NCBI GenBank assembly: GCA_913774625.1
Contig: CAJYHL010000008.1
Location: forward strand, 36,088 to 100,087
DNA: 64,000 nt
Reading direction: 5' to 3'
From: an uncultured Acidovorax sp.
GTDB taxonomy: Bacteria; Pseudomonadota; Gammaproteobacteria; Burkholderiales; Burkholderiaceae_C
Each line of letters starts with the position of its first letter. Within the stretch, counting starts at the first letter, position 1. Made by a program: the position numbers and the translations under genes. The notes beneath the pieces are model-generated. The model searched no databases. It was not told where the DNA came from and saw only the letters and a program-made list of their open reading frames with translations. Shown one piece after another: positions 16,084 through 25,299 of the stretch.

Positions 16084-17813
16084 CCACACCGCGAGAACAC
16101 CGGACGCCGCAGCGCCAGGCCCAGGGCGCCGTGCTGCGCCTCTTCGCCGCCACGGGCGGGCGCCGCCTGCTGCTGGGCCTCGCGCTGGCCGCCGCCACGG
16201 TGCTGGCCGGCATGGCCCTGCTGGGCCTGTCGGGCTGGTTCATCACGGGCACGGCGCTGGCGGGGCTGTCCGCCGCTGCGGCGTTCGGCTTCAACGTCTT
16301 CCTGCCCAGCGCCAGCATCCGCCTGCTGGCCCTGGGCCGCACGGCCGGCCGCTATGCCGAGCGGGTGGTGACGCACGACGCCAGCTTCGCCGTGCTGGCC
16401 GCGCTGCGCGAACGGCTCTTCCGCGGCTGGGCCCGGCCCCAGGCCTTGCGCGCGCTGCGGCAGCGGCCCTCGCGCCTGCTGTTCCGCCTGACGCACGACA
16501 TCGACGCGCTCGAATCCATCTACCTGCGCGTGGCCGTGCCGGCCGGAGCCGCCCTGGGCGCGGCGCTGCTGGCCGGCGGCGTGCTGGGCGCGCTGGACTG
16601 GCGGCTGGGCCTGGCCACCTTCGCCTGGCTGCTGCTGTGCGGCGGCGGCGTGGCGCTCTTCGCAGCGCGGCGCGCCCGCAGCGCCGCGCTGCGCCGGGCG
16701 CGCGGCCTGGAACGCCTGCGCGAGCAGGCCATCGACCTGGTGGCGGGCCAGACCGAGCTGGCCATGGCCGGCCGGCTGTCCGCGCAATGCCTGCAGCTGG
16801 CCCGCACCGACGCCCGCCTGGCCCGCGCCGAAGACGCGCTGAACCGCCTGGAAACCCGCACCGGCTGGACCTATGCCGTGGCCGGCCACGCCACCGTGGC
16901 CGGCGTGCTGCTTGCCGTGGGCGCGCTGGCGCAGGCCGGCGCCGTGAACGCGCCGCTGGCGGCCCTGGCGCTGCTGCTGGCGCTGTCGGCGCTGGAACCT
17001 TTCGCCGCCCTGCGCCGCGGCGCGCTGGAAGCCGGCCGCAGCGCGCTGGCCGCCCGCCGGCTGGCGCCGCGCCTGGCCGGGCCCGCTGCCGAAGAAGAAG
17101 ACACCGCACTGCCCGCGCCCGCCGCCAACGACGCGGCCCTGCGGATGGACGCCGTGCATGCCGGCCACGGCGACGGACACGGCGCGGGCGGCGACGTCCT
17201 GCACGGCATCGACCTCGCCATCGCCCGGGGCGAACGGGTGGCCGTGGTGGGTGCCAGCGGCATGGGCAAATCCACCCTGCTGGCCCTGGCGGCCGGCGAG
17301 CTGCGCCCGCGCAGCGGCAGCGTGCAGGCCGAGGCCGCCACCTGGCTCACGCAGCGCACCGAACTCTTCCAGGACAGCCTGCAGGACAACCTGCGGCTGG
17401 CCGACCCTGCCGCCACCGAGGCCCAGCTGTGGGCGGCGCTCACGGCCAGCGGCCTGGCGGCCGATGTGCAGCGCCTGGCGCGCGGACTGGACACGCCGCT
17501 GGGCGAAGGCGGCCTGGGCCTGTCGGGCGGGCAGGCGCGCCGCCTGGCGCTGGCGCGGCTGCTGCTGCACCCGGCCGGCTTCTGGCTGCTGGACGAACCC
17601 ACCGAAGGCCTGGACGGCGCCACCGCCAGCGACGTGCTGGCGCGGCTCGCACGCCATGCCGGCGGCCGCACGCTGCTGATCGCCACGCACCTGCGCCGCG
17701 AGGCCCTGCTGGCCGACCGCCTCCTGGTGCTGGACCGGGGCCGCATCGCGGCCGAGCACCTGCGCGGCACGCCTTCCTTCGACGCCGTGCTGGCCACGCT
17801 GCGCCAGCACTGA
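16080..17813 (+). CDS. cydC: ABC exporter subunit CydC
   Basis: A 577-residue partner of CydD with the same layout: an N-terminal membrane domain (LGLSGWFITGTALAGLSAAAA is typical of CydC) and a C-terminal ATPase. The ATPase has GASGMGKSTLL, LSGGQARRLALARLLL, FWLLDEPTEGLD and IATHLRR. The Q-loop segment WLTQRTELFQDSLQDN also fits. The ATG overlaps the cydD stop (ATGA), so the two subunits are translationally coupled in 1:1 ratio. The Ala-rich linker before the ATPase contains a short His/Gly stretch (GHGDGHGAGG) that may be a clade-specific feature. Confidence 0.93.
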   Translation: MTTPREHRTPQRQAQGAVLRLFAATGGRRLLLGLALAAATVLAGMALLGLSGWFITGTALAGLSAAAAFGFNVFLPSASIRLLALGRTAGRYAERVVTHDASFAVLAALRERLFRGWARPQALRALRQRPSRLLFRLTHDIDALESIYLRVAVPAGAALGAALLAGGVLGALDWRLGLATFAWLLLCGGGVALFAARRARSAALRRARGLERLREQAIDLVAGQTELAMAGRLSAQCLQLARTDARLARAEDALNRLETRTGWTYAVAGHATVAGVLLAVGALAQAGAVNAPLAALALLLALSALEPFAALRRGALEAGRSALAARRLAPRLAGPAAEEEDTALPAPAANDAALRMDAVHAGHGDGHGAGGDVLHGIDLAIARGERVAVVGASGMGKSTLLALAAGELRPRSGSVQAEAATWLTQRTELFQDSLQDNLRLADPAATEAQLWAALTASGLAADVQRLARGLDTPLGEGGLGLSGGQARRLALARLLLHPAGFWLLDEPTEGLDGATASDVLARLARHAGGRTLLIATHLRREALLADRLLVLDRGRIAAEHLRGTPSFDAVLATLRQH

Positions 17814-17863
17814 ACCTCCTCATTCAACGCTTCGCTTCTTCCCCTCCAGAAAGGATCTCCATC

Positions 17864-19489
17864 ATGGATCTCGACGTCGTCGGCTTATCGCGGCTGCAGT
17901 TCGCGATGACCGCGCTCTACCACTTTCTTTTCGTGCCGCTCACCATCGGCCTGGCCGTGCTGCTGGCCATCATGGAAACGGTCTATGTGATGACCGGCCG
18001 CACCGTCTGGCGCCAGATGACCAAGTTCTGGGGCGTGCTGTTCGGCATCAACTTCGCGCTGGGCGTGTCCACCGGCATCGTGATGGAGTTCCAGTTCGGC
18101 ATGAACTGGAGCTACTACAGCCACTACGTGGGCGACATCTTCGGCGCGCCACTGGCCATCGAGGGGCTGATGGCCTTCTTCCTGGAGGCGACCTTCGTCG
18201 GCATGTTCTTCTTCGGCTGGGAGCGCATGTCCAAGGTGGCGCACTGCATCGTCACCTGGCTGGTGGCCCTGGGCACCAACTTCTCAGCGCTGTGGATCCT
18301 GATCGCCAACGGCTGGATGCAGAACCCGGTGGGCGCCAAGCTCAACCCGCAGACCCTGCGCATGGAGGTGGACAGCTTCTTCGACGTGGTGTTCAACCCG
18401 GTCGCCCAGGCCAAGTTCGTCCACACGGTGTCGGCCGGCTACACGGTGGCCGCGCTGTTCGTGCTGGGCGTTTCGGCCTGGTATCTGCTCAAGGGCCGGC
18501 ATGTGGAACTGGCCAAGCGCTCGATGACCGTGGCGGCCTCCTTCGGCCTGGCCGCCGCGCTGTCGGTGGTGGTGCTGGGCGACGAGAGCGGCTATGCCAC
18601 CAGCGCGCACCAGAAGATGAAGCTCGCGGCCATCGAGGCCATGTGGGACACCGAGCCCGCGCCGGCCTCGTTCACCGCCATCGGCTGGCCCGACCAGGAG
18701 GCGCGCGCCACCCACTACGCCGTGCACATTCCCTGGGTGATGGGCCTGATCGGCACGCGCTCGCTCGATACGCAGATCCCGGGCATCAACGACCTGGTCA
18801 AGCAGTCCGAAGGCTATATCCGCGACGGCATCCAGGCCTACGACGCGCTGCAGCAGATCCGCGCCGCCGGCTCCGATGCGGCCATCCCCAACCACGCCCG
18901 CATGGTGTTCGAGCTGCACGGCAACCGGCTGGGCTACGCCCTGCTGCTCAAGCGCTACGTGGACGACCCGCGCCAGGCCACCGAGGAACAGATCGCGAAG
19001 GCCGCCTGGGACACGGTGCCGCAGGTCGCGCCGCTCTACTGGTCGTTCCGCGTGATGGTCGGCCTGGGCATGTTCTTCATCGTGCTCACTGCCACCTTCT
19101 TCTGGCTGTCGGCCCGCCGCCGGCTGGACGCCCATCCCTGGCTGCTGAAGCTGGCCGTGTGGTCCATCCCCCTGCCCTGGATCGCTGCCGAATGCGGCTG
19201 GATCGTGGCCGAGCTGGGCCGCCAGCCCTGGGCCGTGGAAGGCGTGCTGCCCACGGCCGTGGCCGTGTCGGAACTGGGCGCGGCCACCGTGCTGTCCACG
19301 CTGCTGGGCTTCGCCGCCATCTACACCGTGCTGATCGTGGTGGAAATGAAGCTCATGCTCAAGGCCATCCGCAAAGGGCCCGATCCCGAGACGCCCCTGT
19401 CCCACGGGGCCGCCGCGCCTCTGATCGGCGCCGTGCCCCCGGGCACCTCGCAACCCACCACCTTCGAACCCGCCGGAGACGCAGCATGA
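17864..19489 (+). CDS. cydA: Cytochrome bd ubiquinol oxidase subunit I
   Basis: A 541-residue heme-bearing subunit of the bd-type quinol oxidase, which reduces O2 to water with high affinity in the inner membrane. The heme b595 ligand His lies in ALYHFLFVPLT near residue 20. The b558 ligands are His in KFVHTVSAGY and Met in YWSFRVMVGLGM. The long Q-loop, about residues 255-390, resembles the Escherichia coli type rather than the short-loop CIO type, and includes IPWVMGLIGTRSLDTQIPG. SD AAAGGA precedes the start by about nine bases. It follows cydC by 50 bases and overlaps cydB. Confidence 0.96.
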   Translation: MDLDVVGLSRLQFAMTALYHFLFVPLTIGLAVLLAIMETVYVMTGRTVWRQMTKFWGVLFGINFALGVSTGIVMEFQFGMNWSYYSHYVGDIFGAPLAIEGLMAFFLEATFVGMFFFGWERMSKVAHCIVTWLVALGTNFSALWILIANGWMQNPVGAKLNPQTLRMEVDSFFDVVFNPVAQAKFVHTVSAGYTVAALFVLGVSAWYLLKGRHVELAKRSMTVAASFGLAAALSVVVLGDESGYATSAHQKMKLAAIEAMWDTEPAPASFTAIGWPDQEARATHYAVHIPWVMGLIGTRSLDTQIPGINDLVKQSEGYIRDGIQAYDALQQIRAAGSDAAIPNHARMVFELHGNRLGYALLLKRYVDDPRQATEEQIAKAAWDTVPQVAPLYWSFRVMVGLGMFFIVLTATFFWLSARRRLDAHPWLLKLAVWSIPLPWIAAECGWIVAELGRQPWAVEGVLPTAVAVSELGAATVLSTLLGFAAIYTVLIVVEMKLMLKAIRKGPDPETPLSHGAAAPLIGAVPPGTSQPTTFEPAGDAA

Positions 19490-20640
19490 TTCTTCACACC
19501 CTCATCGACTACGACACGCTGCGCGTCATCTGGTGGCTGCTCCTGGGCGTGCTGCTGGTGGGCTTCGCCGTCACCGACGGCTTCGACCTGGGCGTGGGAA
19601 CCCTGCTGCCCTTCGTGGCCCGCACCGACCTGGAGCGGCGCGTGGTCATCAACACCGTCGGCCCCGTGTGGGAAGGCAACCAGGTCTGGCTGATCCTGGG
19701 CGGCGGCGCCATCTTCGCCGCCTGGCCGCACATCTACGCCATGTCCTTCTCGGGCTTCTACCTGGCGATGTTCGCCACGCTGTTCGCGCTGATCCTGCGG
19801 CCCGTGGGCTTCAAGTACCGCAGCAAGCAGGCCAGCCCCGCCTGGCGCAGCGCCTGGGACTGGGCGCTCTTCGTCGGCGGCTTCGTGCCCGCGCTGATCT
19901 TCGGCGTGGCGCTGGGCAACGTGCTGCAGGGCGTGCCCTTCCGCTTCACGAACGAGATGCGCATGGTCTATGAAGGCAGCTTCCTCGGCCTGCTCAACCC
20001 GTTCGCTCTGCTGGCCGGGCTGGTGTCCGTCGCCATGCTGGCCATGCACGGCGGGGCCTGGCTGGCGCTGAAGACCGAAGGCGCGGTGGCCGAGCGCTCG
20101 CGCCGCCTCGCCACCGTGGCGGCGCTCGCCACCATGGCGCTCTACGCCGTGGCCGGCGTGCTGCTCTGGAAGCTGGTGGGCGGCTACGAGCTCACCAGCG
20201 CCCATGTGGCGAATGGCCCGTCCAACCCGCTGGCCAAGACCGTGGCCTCGGGCGTGGCCGGCGGCTGGTTCGCCAACTATGCCCATCACCCCTGGACGAT
20301 GGCGGCGCCCGCGCTGGGCTTCGCCGGGGCGCTGCTCGCGGCCTTCGGACTGCGCGCCCGCTGGGAAGGCGCCACCGTCGTCTTCAGCGGCCTGTCGGTC
20401 GCGGGCATCGTGCTGAGCGTGGGCGCCTCGATGTTCCCGTTCATCGTGCCCTCGTCGCTGGACCTGCGCTCCTCGCTCATGGTGTGGGACGCCTCCTCCA
20501 GCCAGCTGACGCTCTTCATCATGCTGGTCTGCGCCATCGTCTTCGTGCCGCTGATCCTGGCCTACACCGCGTGGGTGTACCGCGTGATGTGGGGCAAGGT
20601 GCGCGAGAGCGACATCACCCATGGCGACCACGCCTACTGA
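19486..20640 (+). CDS. cydB: Cytochrome bd ubiquinol oxidase subunit II
   Basis: A 384-residue polytopic subunit that pairs with CydA. It shows the expected N-terminal helix LLLGVLLVGFAVTDGFDLGVG, then VGPVWEGNQVWLILGGGAIFAAWP, a strongly conserved stretch, and RPVGFKYRSK. The C-terminal helix ends with YRVMWGKV. The start overlaps the cydA stop by four bases. Nothing is missing compared with typical CydB. Confidence 0.96.
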   Translation: MILHTLIDYDTLRVIWWLLLGVLLVGFAVTDGFDLGVGTLLPFVARTDLERRVVINTVGPVWEGNQVWLILGGGAIFAAWPHIYAMSFSGFYLAMFATLFALILRPVGFKYRSKQASPAWRSAWDWALFVGGFVPALIFGVALGNVLQGVPFRFTNEMRMVYEGSFLGLLNPFALLAGLVSVAMLAMHGGAWLALKTEGAVAERSRRLATVAALATMALYAVAGVLLWKLVGGYELTSAHVANGPSNPLAKTVASGVAGGWFANYAHHPWTMAAPALGFAGALLAAFGLRARWEGATVVFSGLSVAGIVLSVGASMFPFIVPSSLDLRSSLMVWDASSSQLTLFIMLVCAIVFVPLILAYTAWVYRVMWGKVRESDITHGDHAY

Positions 20641-20686
20641 CCGCCTGCGCGGATTCGCATCGATCAAGAAAAGAAAGGAAACGACC

Positions 20687-20809
20687 ATGTGGTACTTCGC
20701 CTGGCTTCTCGGCCTTCCCCTGGCAGCGGCCTTCGCCGTGCTGAACGCGATGTGGTACGAGCTGATGGACGACGAAGCGCGCAAGCCCCGGCCCGCCAAG
20801 CGGCGCTGA
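20687..20809 (+). CDS. cydX: Cytochrome bd small subunit CydX
   Basis: A 40-residue single-helix protein starting MWYFAWLLGLPLAAAFAVLN and carrying the conserved MWYE segment just after the helix. CydX stabilises the heme-bearing core of cytochrome bd. SD AAAGGAA lies seven bases before the ATG. It is the last gene of cydDCABX, 46 bases after cydB. The basic C-terminal tail (KPRPAKRR) is typical. Confidence 0.93.
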   Translation: MWYFAWLLGLPLAAAFAVLNAMWYELMDDEARKPRPAKRR

Positions 20810-20908
20810 AGTCTGCCTGAAGACAGGGGCGGGCATGGCGGCGACAGTTGCCGCACGCCCTAAACTCCTCGCCGGCCCATCCACAAAGAACCGACGAGGA
20901 GATACCCC

Positions 20909-22753
20909 ATGCCACTTCGCCATACGCTGCTGGCCACCAGCCTTGCGCTGGCCCTGGCCAGCCTCACCGCCTGCGGCACGCCGCAGCGCGATGCCGCCGC
21001 CGCGCAGCCGGCCAAGGCAGCCACCGCAGCCACGCAGCACATCGTCGTGCCCGTGGCGGAGCCGGCACCCGCCGTGCAGCAGACCGCCTCGGCCCAGGCG
21101 GCCAGCGCGGCCTACGACTTCGACATGGACATCTTCCACCCGGTCGTCGCCCGCAACGGCATGGTGGCGACCGAGCAGGAACTGGCCTCGAAGATCGGCC
21201 TGGACATCCTCAAGGCCGGCGGCAATGCGGTGGACGCGGCCGTCGGCATCGGCTTCGCGCTGGCCGTGGCCCTGCCCAACGCCGGCAACCTGGGTGGCGG
21301 CGGCTTCATGGTCGTGCACGACGCCAGGACCGGCAAGAACATCGCGCTCGACTTCCGCGAGATGGCGCCCGCAGGCGCATCGCGCGACATGTACCTGGAC
21401 GCGAACGGCAAGGTGGTGGACGGCAAGTCGCTCTACACACACTACGCCATCGGCGTGCCCGGCACCGTGGCCGGCATGGAGCACGCTCTCAAGAGCTGGG
21501 GCACCATGCCGCTGGCCAAGGTGGTGGCGCCCGCTGCCGCGCTGGCGGCCAAGGGTTTTCCGGTCAGCGAGACGCTGGCCAAGATCCTGCAGCAAGAAAA
21601 GAAGAACATGGGCCAGTGGCCCGCCACGCGCGCCATCTTCTGGAAGAACGGCGAGCCGCTCAAAGCCGGCGACACGCTGGTGCAGAAGGACCTGTCGCAG
21701 TCGATCCGCCTGATCGGCCAGCAGGGCGCCCGTGCCTTCTACCAGGGTGCGATCGCCCAGAAGATCGCCGCCGAAACCGCGCCGCACGCCGGTGCCGTGA
21801 CGCTGGCCGACCTGCGCAACTACAAGGTCGTCGAGCGCGCACCCACCACCGGCACCTACCGCGGCTACCAGATCGTCACCATGCCTCCGCCCTCTTCCGG
21901 CGGCCCGCACCTGGTGCAGATCCTGAACATGCTCGAACCGCTGCCGCTGGCCCAGTGGGGCGCGAACAGCGCGCAGACCATCCACTACCTGGCCGAGACC
22001 ATGAAGCTGGCCTATGCCGACCGCTCCGAATACCTGGGCGACCCGGACTTCGTGAAGATCCCGCTCAAGGGCCTGACCTCCAAGTCCTACGCGGCCGAGC
22101 TGCTCAAGACCATCGACCCGAACGCGGCGCGCCCGGCCAGCAGCATCAAGCCCGGCAAGCCGCAGCCCTACGAGAGCGACCAGACCACCCACTATTCGGT
22201 GGTGGACAAGGCCGGCAACGCGGTGGCCGTGACCTACACGCTCAACACCAACTTCGGCAGCGGCATCGTCGCCCAGGGCACGGGCATCGTGCTCAACAAC
22301 GAGATGGACGACTTCTCCGCCAAGCCCGGCGTGGCCAACGCCTACGGCCTGGTGGGCGGCGACGCCAACGCGGTGGCGGCGGGCAAGCGCCCGCTGTCGT
22401 CCATGACGCCCACCATGGTGCTCAAGGACGGCCGGCCCGTGCTGGTGACCGGCAGCCCCGGCGGGGCCCGCATCATCACCGCCGTGCTGCAGACCGTGGT
22501 GGACGTGATCGACTTCGGCATGAACCCGGCCGAGGCCGCCAGCATGCCGCGCGTGCATCACCAGTGGACGCCGGACGAGCTGCGCGTCGAAAAGGGCCTC
22601 TCTCCCGACACCATCGCACTGCTCAAGGCCCGCGGCCACAAAGTGGCGGTCAAGCCCACCATGGGCCGCACGCAGACCATCGAGCTGCGCGGCGGCGCGC
22701 TCTACGGCTATTCCGATCCGCGCAACCCGGACGGCAAGACGCTGGGCTACTGA
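20909..22753 (+). CDS. ggt: Gamma-glutamyltransferase, lipoprotein type
   Basis: A 614-residue N-terminal nucleophile hydrolase that cleaves gamma-glutamyl bonds of glutathione and related peptides in the periplasm. The signal ends in a probable lipobox, LTAC, so the enzyme is likely membrane-anchored. The large subunit shows GGNAVDAAVGIGFALAVA and GNLGGGGFM. Autocleavage should occur before Thr426 in TTHYSVVDKAGNAVAVTY, and the small subunit continues with LSSMTPTMVLKDG and GSPGGARIITAVLQ. SD GAGGAGA precedes the start. It is followed by a terminator. Being next to cydDC, a glutathione/cysteine exporter, it could recycle exported thiols, but that is inference. Confidence 0.94.
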   Translation: MPLRHTLLATSLALALASLTACGTPQRDAAAAQPAKAATAATQHIVVPVAEPAPAVQQTASAQAASAAYDFDMDIFHPVVARNGMVATEQELASKIGLDILKAGGNAVDAAVGIGFALAVALPNAGNLGGGGFMVVHDARTGKNIALDFREMAPAGASRDMYLDANGKVVDGKSLYTHYAIGVPGTVAGMEHALKSWGTMPLAKVVAPAAALAAKGFPVSETLAKILQQEKKNMGQWPATRAIFWKNGEPLKAGDTLVQKDLSQSIRLIGQQGARAFYQGAIAQKIAAETAPHAGAVTLADLRNYKVVERAPTTGTYRGYQIVTMPPPSSGGPHLVQILNMLEPLPLAQWGANSAQTIHYLAETMKLAYADRSEYLGDPDFVKIPLKGLTSKSYAAELLKTIDPNAARPASSIKPGKPQPYESDQTTHYSVVDKAGNAVAVTYTLNTNFGSGIVAQGTGIVLNNEMDDFSAKPGVANAYGLVGGDANAVAAGKRPLSSMTPTMVLKDGRPVLVTGSPGGARIITAVLQTVVDVIDFGMNPAEAASMPRVHHQWTPDELRVEKGLSPDTIALLKARGHKVAVKPTMGRTQTIELRGGALYGYSDPRNPDGKTLGY

Positions 22754-22795
22754 GCGCCCGACGCTCTGTCAGCCGCACCAGGCTGGATCACGCAG

Positions 22796-22816
22796 GCCGC
22801 CTTCGGGCGGCTTTTT
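22796..22816 (+). terminator. Rho-independent terminator after ggt
   Basis: Stem GCCGCC / GGCGGC around a TTCG tetraloop, followed by five T. It ends the ggt transcript 43 bases after the stop. Confidence 0.82.
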
Positions 22817-22989
22817 CGCGCCCCAATGCACACAAGCGGTGCAAACAAGCCGCACCGATGCAGTGCATGGCGTCAGCGAAATGTCACACCCTAGAAGAAA
22901 AATGCGGCACCTGCCCCGGTGGATTCAGCGACTTCAGCTATCGAAACCATAGCGATTCGGGTTTCCCCGGGAACCATAGGCACAGCAAT

Positions 22990-23023
22990 TGCCTACAGTT
23001 TTTGCATACAAGCCTTGTAGGCA
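22990..23023. promoter_or_regulatory. Eight-base inverted repeat and GCATACAA half-site before the symporter
   Basis: TGCCTACA (22990-22997) and its complement TGTAGGCA (23016-23023) flank an 18-base spacer. The spacer contains TTTTTGCATACAAG, close to the GTATAC-type sites near the purine genes. It ends 14 bases before the symporter start, so it is well placed as an operator or leader hairpin. Confidence 0.5.
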
Positions 23024-23037
23024 TTTGGAGCCGCTTC

Positions 23038-24315
23038 ATGTCCCGTGTTTTCCGATCCCTTTTCGGCCAGGTCGTCCTGGCGCTGATCGCCGGCGTCGTG
23101 CTGGGCCTGCTCTGGCCCGAGCAGGCCATCGCGCTCAAGCCGCTGGGCGACGGCTTCATCAAGCTCATCAAGATGCTCATCCCGCTGATCGTGTTCTGCG
23201 TGGTGGTGCATGGCATCGCCGGCACGGGCGATCTGCGGCGGGTGGGCCGGGTGGGCGTGAAGGCGCTGATCTACTTCGAGGTGGTGACCACGGTCGCGCT
23301 GATGCTGGGCCTGGGCCTGGCCTTCCTGTTCGAGCCCGGCACGGGCATGAACGTGGACCCACGCGCTCTGGACGGATCGGCCCTGAACGCCTACACCGCC
23401 ACGGCCGACAAGCTGGCGAGCGGCGGCTTCAGCGACTTCGTGCTGAAACTCATCCCGAACACCGCCGTCAGCGCGTTTTCCAGCGGCGACGTGCTGCAAG
23501 TGCTGCTGTTCTCCATCGTCTTCGGCGTGGCGCTGTCGCTGCTGGGCGAACGCGGCTCCCGCGTGGCGGGCCTCATCGAAGAGCTGTCGCAGGTGCTGTT
23601 CAAGATCATGGGCCTGCTGATCCGGCTGGCCCCGCTGGGCGTGCTGGGCGCCATCGCCTTCACCGTGGGCAAGTACGGCATCGGCTCGCTCAAGCAGCTG
23701 GGCATGCTGGTGGCCCTGTTCTACCTGGCCGTGTTCCTCTTCGTGGCCGTGGTGCTGGGCCTGATCATGCGCGTGTCGGGCTTCAGCCTGTTCAAGCTGC
23801 TGCGCTATCTGCGCGAGGAGCTGGCCGTGGTGTTCGCCACCACCTCGTCCGACAGCGTGCTGCCCCAGGTGATGGCCAAGCTCAAGAACATGGGCATCCG
23901 CGATTCGACCGTGGGCCTGGTGATTCCCACCGGCTACTCGTTCAACCTCGATGCCTTCTCCATCTACATCACGCTGGCCGCGGTGTTCATCGCCCAGGCC
24001 ACCAACACGCCCATCGGCATGGCCGATCTGCTGACCATCCTGGCGATCTCGCTGGTGACCTCCAAGGGCGCGCACGGCGTGCCGGGCTCTGCCATCGTGG
24101 TGCTGGCCGCCACGCTGCACGCGGTGCCGGCCATCCCGGCCATCGGCCTGGTGCTGGTGCTGTCGGTGGACTGGTTCATGGGCATCGCCCGCGCCCTGGG
24201 CAATCTGATCGGCAACTGCGTGGCCACGGTGGCCATCGCCGCCTGGGAAGGCGACATCGACCGCGAACGCGCCCATGCCGTGCTGGACGGCCGGGACGTG
24301 CAGCCCCTGGCCTGA
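23038..24315 (+). CDS. Dicarboxylate/amino acid:cation symporter (DctA/GltP family)
   Basis: A 425-residue secondary transporter of the DAACS family, using H+ or Na+ to import C4-dicarboxylates or acidic amino acids. It has eight helices plus two re-entrant hairpins. The serine-rich hairpin is FATTSSDSVLPQVM, and the conserved NLD motif follows in [24 protein letters not shown]. The second DAACS gene in the window (57797) has the variant [10 protein letters not shown] and the DGTNIYM form typical of true DctA, so this copy may have another substrate. Its upstream region has dyads that could bind a regulator. Confidence 0.88.
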   Translation: MSRVFRSLFGQVVLALIAGVVLGLLWPEQAIALKPLGDGFIKLIKMLIPLIVFCVVVHGIAGTGDLRRVGRVGVKALIYFEVVTTVALMLGLGLAFLFEPGTGMNVDPRALDGSALNAYTATADKLASGGFSDFVLKLIPNTAVSAFSSGDVLQVLLFSIVFGVALSLLGERGSRVAGLIEELSQVLFKIMGLLIRLAPLGVLGAIAFTVGKYGIGSLKQLGMLVALFYLAVFLFVAVVLGLIMRVSGFSLFKLLRYLREELAVVFATTSSDSVLPQVMAKLKNMGIRDSTVGLVIPTGYSFNLDAFSIYITLAAVFIAQATNTPIGMADLLTILAISLVTSKGAHGVPGSAIVVLAATLHAVPAIPAIGLVLVLSVDWFMGIARALGNLIGNCVATVAIAAWEGDIDRERAHAVLDGRDVQPLA

Positions 24316-24452
24316 AACCCCGGTACCAAGACCGATCGCGTGACGGCCAGCAGGCGGTCACGCAACCATGGCCCGCGATGCCCCAGGCACACGCCTCCTA
24401 CAGCCGCATGCCGTCCGGGCGGGACAGGCCGGGGTGCCCCGCCTGCGCCCTC

Positions 24453-24470
24453 AGAACGTAAACACGTTCT
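24453..24470. repeat. Inverted repeat AGAACGT-AAAC-ACGTTCT
   Basis: Seven-base arms around AAAC, overlapping the last codon of the sulfotransferase gene. It could be a weak terminator hairpin or part of a dispersed repeat. The nine-base TCAGAACGT at 24451 recurs at 31729, beyond the other end of the accessory locus. Confidence 0.45.
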
Positions 24471-25299
24471 AAACCTCGGCTCGGTAGCCCAGCCGGCTCA
24501 TCATCGCCCTGTGGTCAGCGACGATCCGGCCGGCCTGCTCGGGCTGCAGCACGCCGCGCCATGCGCCGGAGCGGCCCTGGCGGAAGAAACGCTGCTGCCC
24601 CTTCTGGCGCTCGGCAAAGCCCTCCCGCTCCTCAATGCCGCGCAAGGCCTCGAAATCGCAGGCGTCCACGGCGCGCGCCACGCAGTCTGCTTCCGCCGGC
24701 AAGCCCAGGAAGCGCGCGAGCCGCGCGGCCTCGCCCAGAGGATCGGCCAGCAGCGCTTCGTAGCGCAGCAGCAGCCGGGGGCCCGGCGCATCGTCCAGCC
24801 AGGAACGCGCGTGCCCGGACCACGAACCGAAGCGCTGGGGCGCCTGGGGCCGGAAGGAATGGACGCTGCGGCTCATGACCAGCGCATCGTCCCCCATGCG
24901 GGCGATGGCCGTGTCCACGGCCACGCCCATGTGATCCGCCCAGGAGGGCGCCACGTCACGCGGATCGCGCACGATGTGGACCGTACCCAGCGTCACGTCG
25001 GCGGGGAACAGCTGCGGGTCGTAGCGGTCGTGGACCTTGAGAAAGCGCAGGCGCCGGCCACCCTCCTCGCGGTGCGCCTGGGCACGCATCGCATTCAGTT
25101 CGGAAGCGAGCATGTCTGCGCTGTCCACCTCGATGCAGGCCTCGAGCCAGGCACGCGCGGCAGAGTTCGGCGCTGCATCGCCCAGCCCTCCCAGGCGCAC
25201 GGGCGCACCGCCGGACTGCAGGCTGGCGATCAGGCAGCGCACCCAGGTATTGCCGGACTTGGGGTAGGAGGCGATCCAGAAAATGCCGCGGCGCATCAT
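24469..25299 (-). CDS. PAPS-dependent sulfotransferase in RiPP-like locus
   Basis: A 276-residue sulfotransferase. The 5'-phosphosulfate loop is SYPKSGNTWVR (residues 11-21) and the 3'-phosphate site is HIVRDPRDVAPSW (about 108-120). The C-terminal part (LRYEALLADPLGEAARLARFLGLP) is the usual family end. The start is the ATG overlapping the HprK-like stop as ATGA, so the two are coupled. The frame is open far upstream, but only by overlap with that gene. Such enzymes put sulfate on hydroxyl or amine groups of sugars, lipids or peptides. Within this operon a peptide or a linked metabolite is the likely acceptor, but no residue indicates which. Confidence 0.83.
   Translation of the reverse strand: MMRRGIFWIASYPKSGNTWVRCLIASLQSGGAPVRLGGLGDAAPNSAARAWLEACIEVDSADMLASELNAMRAQAHREEGGRRLRFLKVHDRYDPQLFPADVTLGTVHIVRDPRDVAPSWADHMGVAVDTAIARMGDDALVMSRSVHSFRPQAPQRFGSWSGHARSWLDDAPGPRLLLRYEALLADPLGEAARLARFLGLPAEADCVARAVDACDFEALRGIEEREGFAERQKGQQRFFRQGRSGAWRGVLQPEQAGRIVADHRAMMSRLGYRAEV

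Noticed and set aside
20848..24315. A 1155-codon plus-strand frame reaching from before ggt into the symporter
   Set aside because: Only the last 425 codons, from the ATG at 23038, show a real protein. The first part is an off-frame reading of ggt.
23038..24315. Naming the first DAACS gene dctA
   Set aside because: The hairpin and NLD region differ from classical DctA, and the copy at 57797 fits dctA better.
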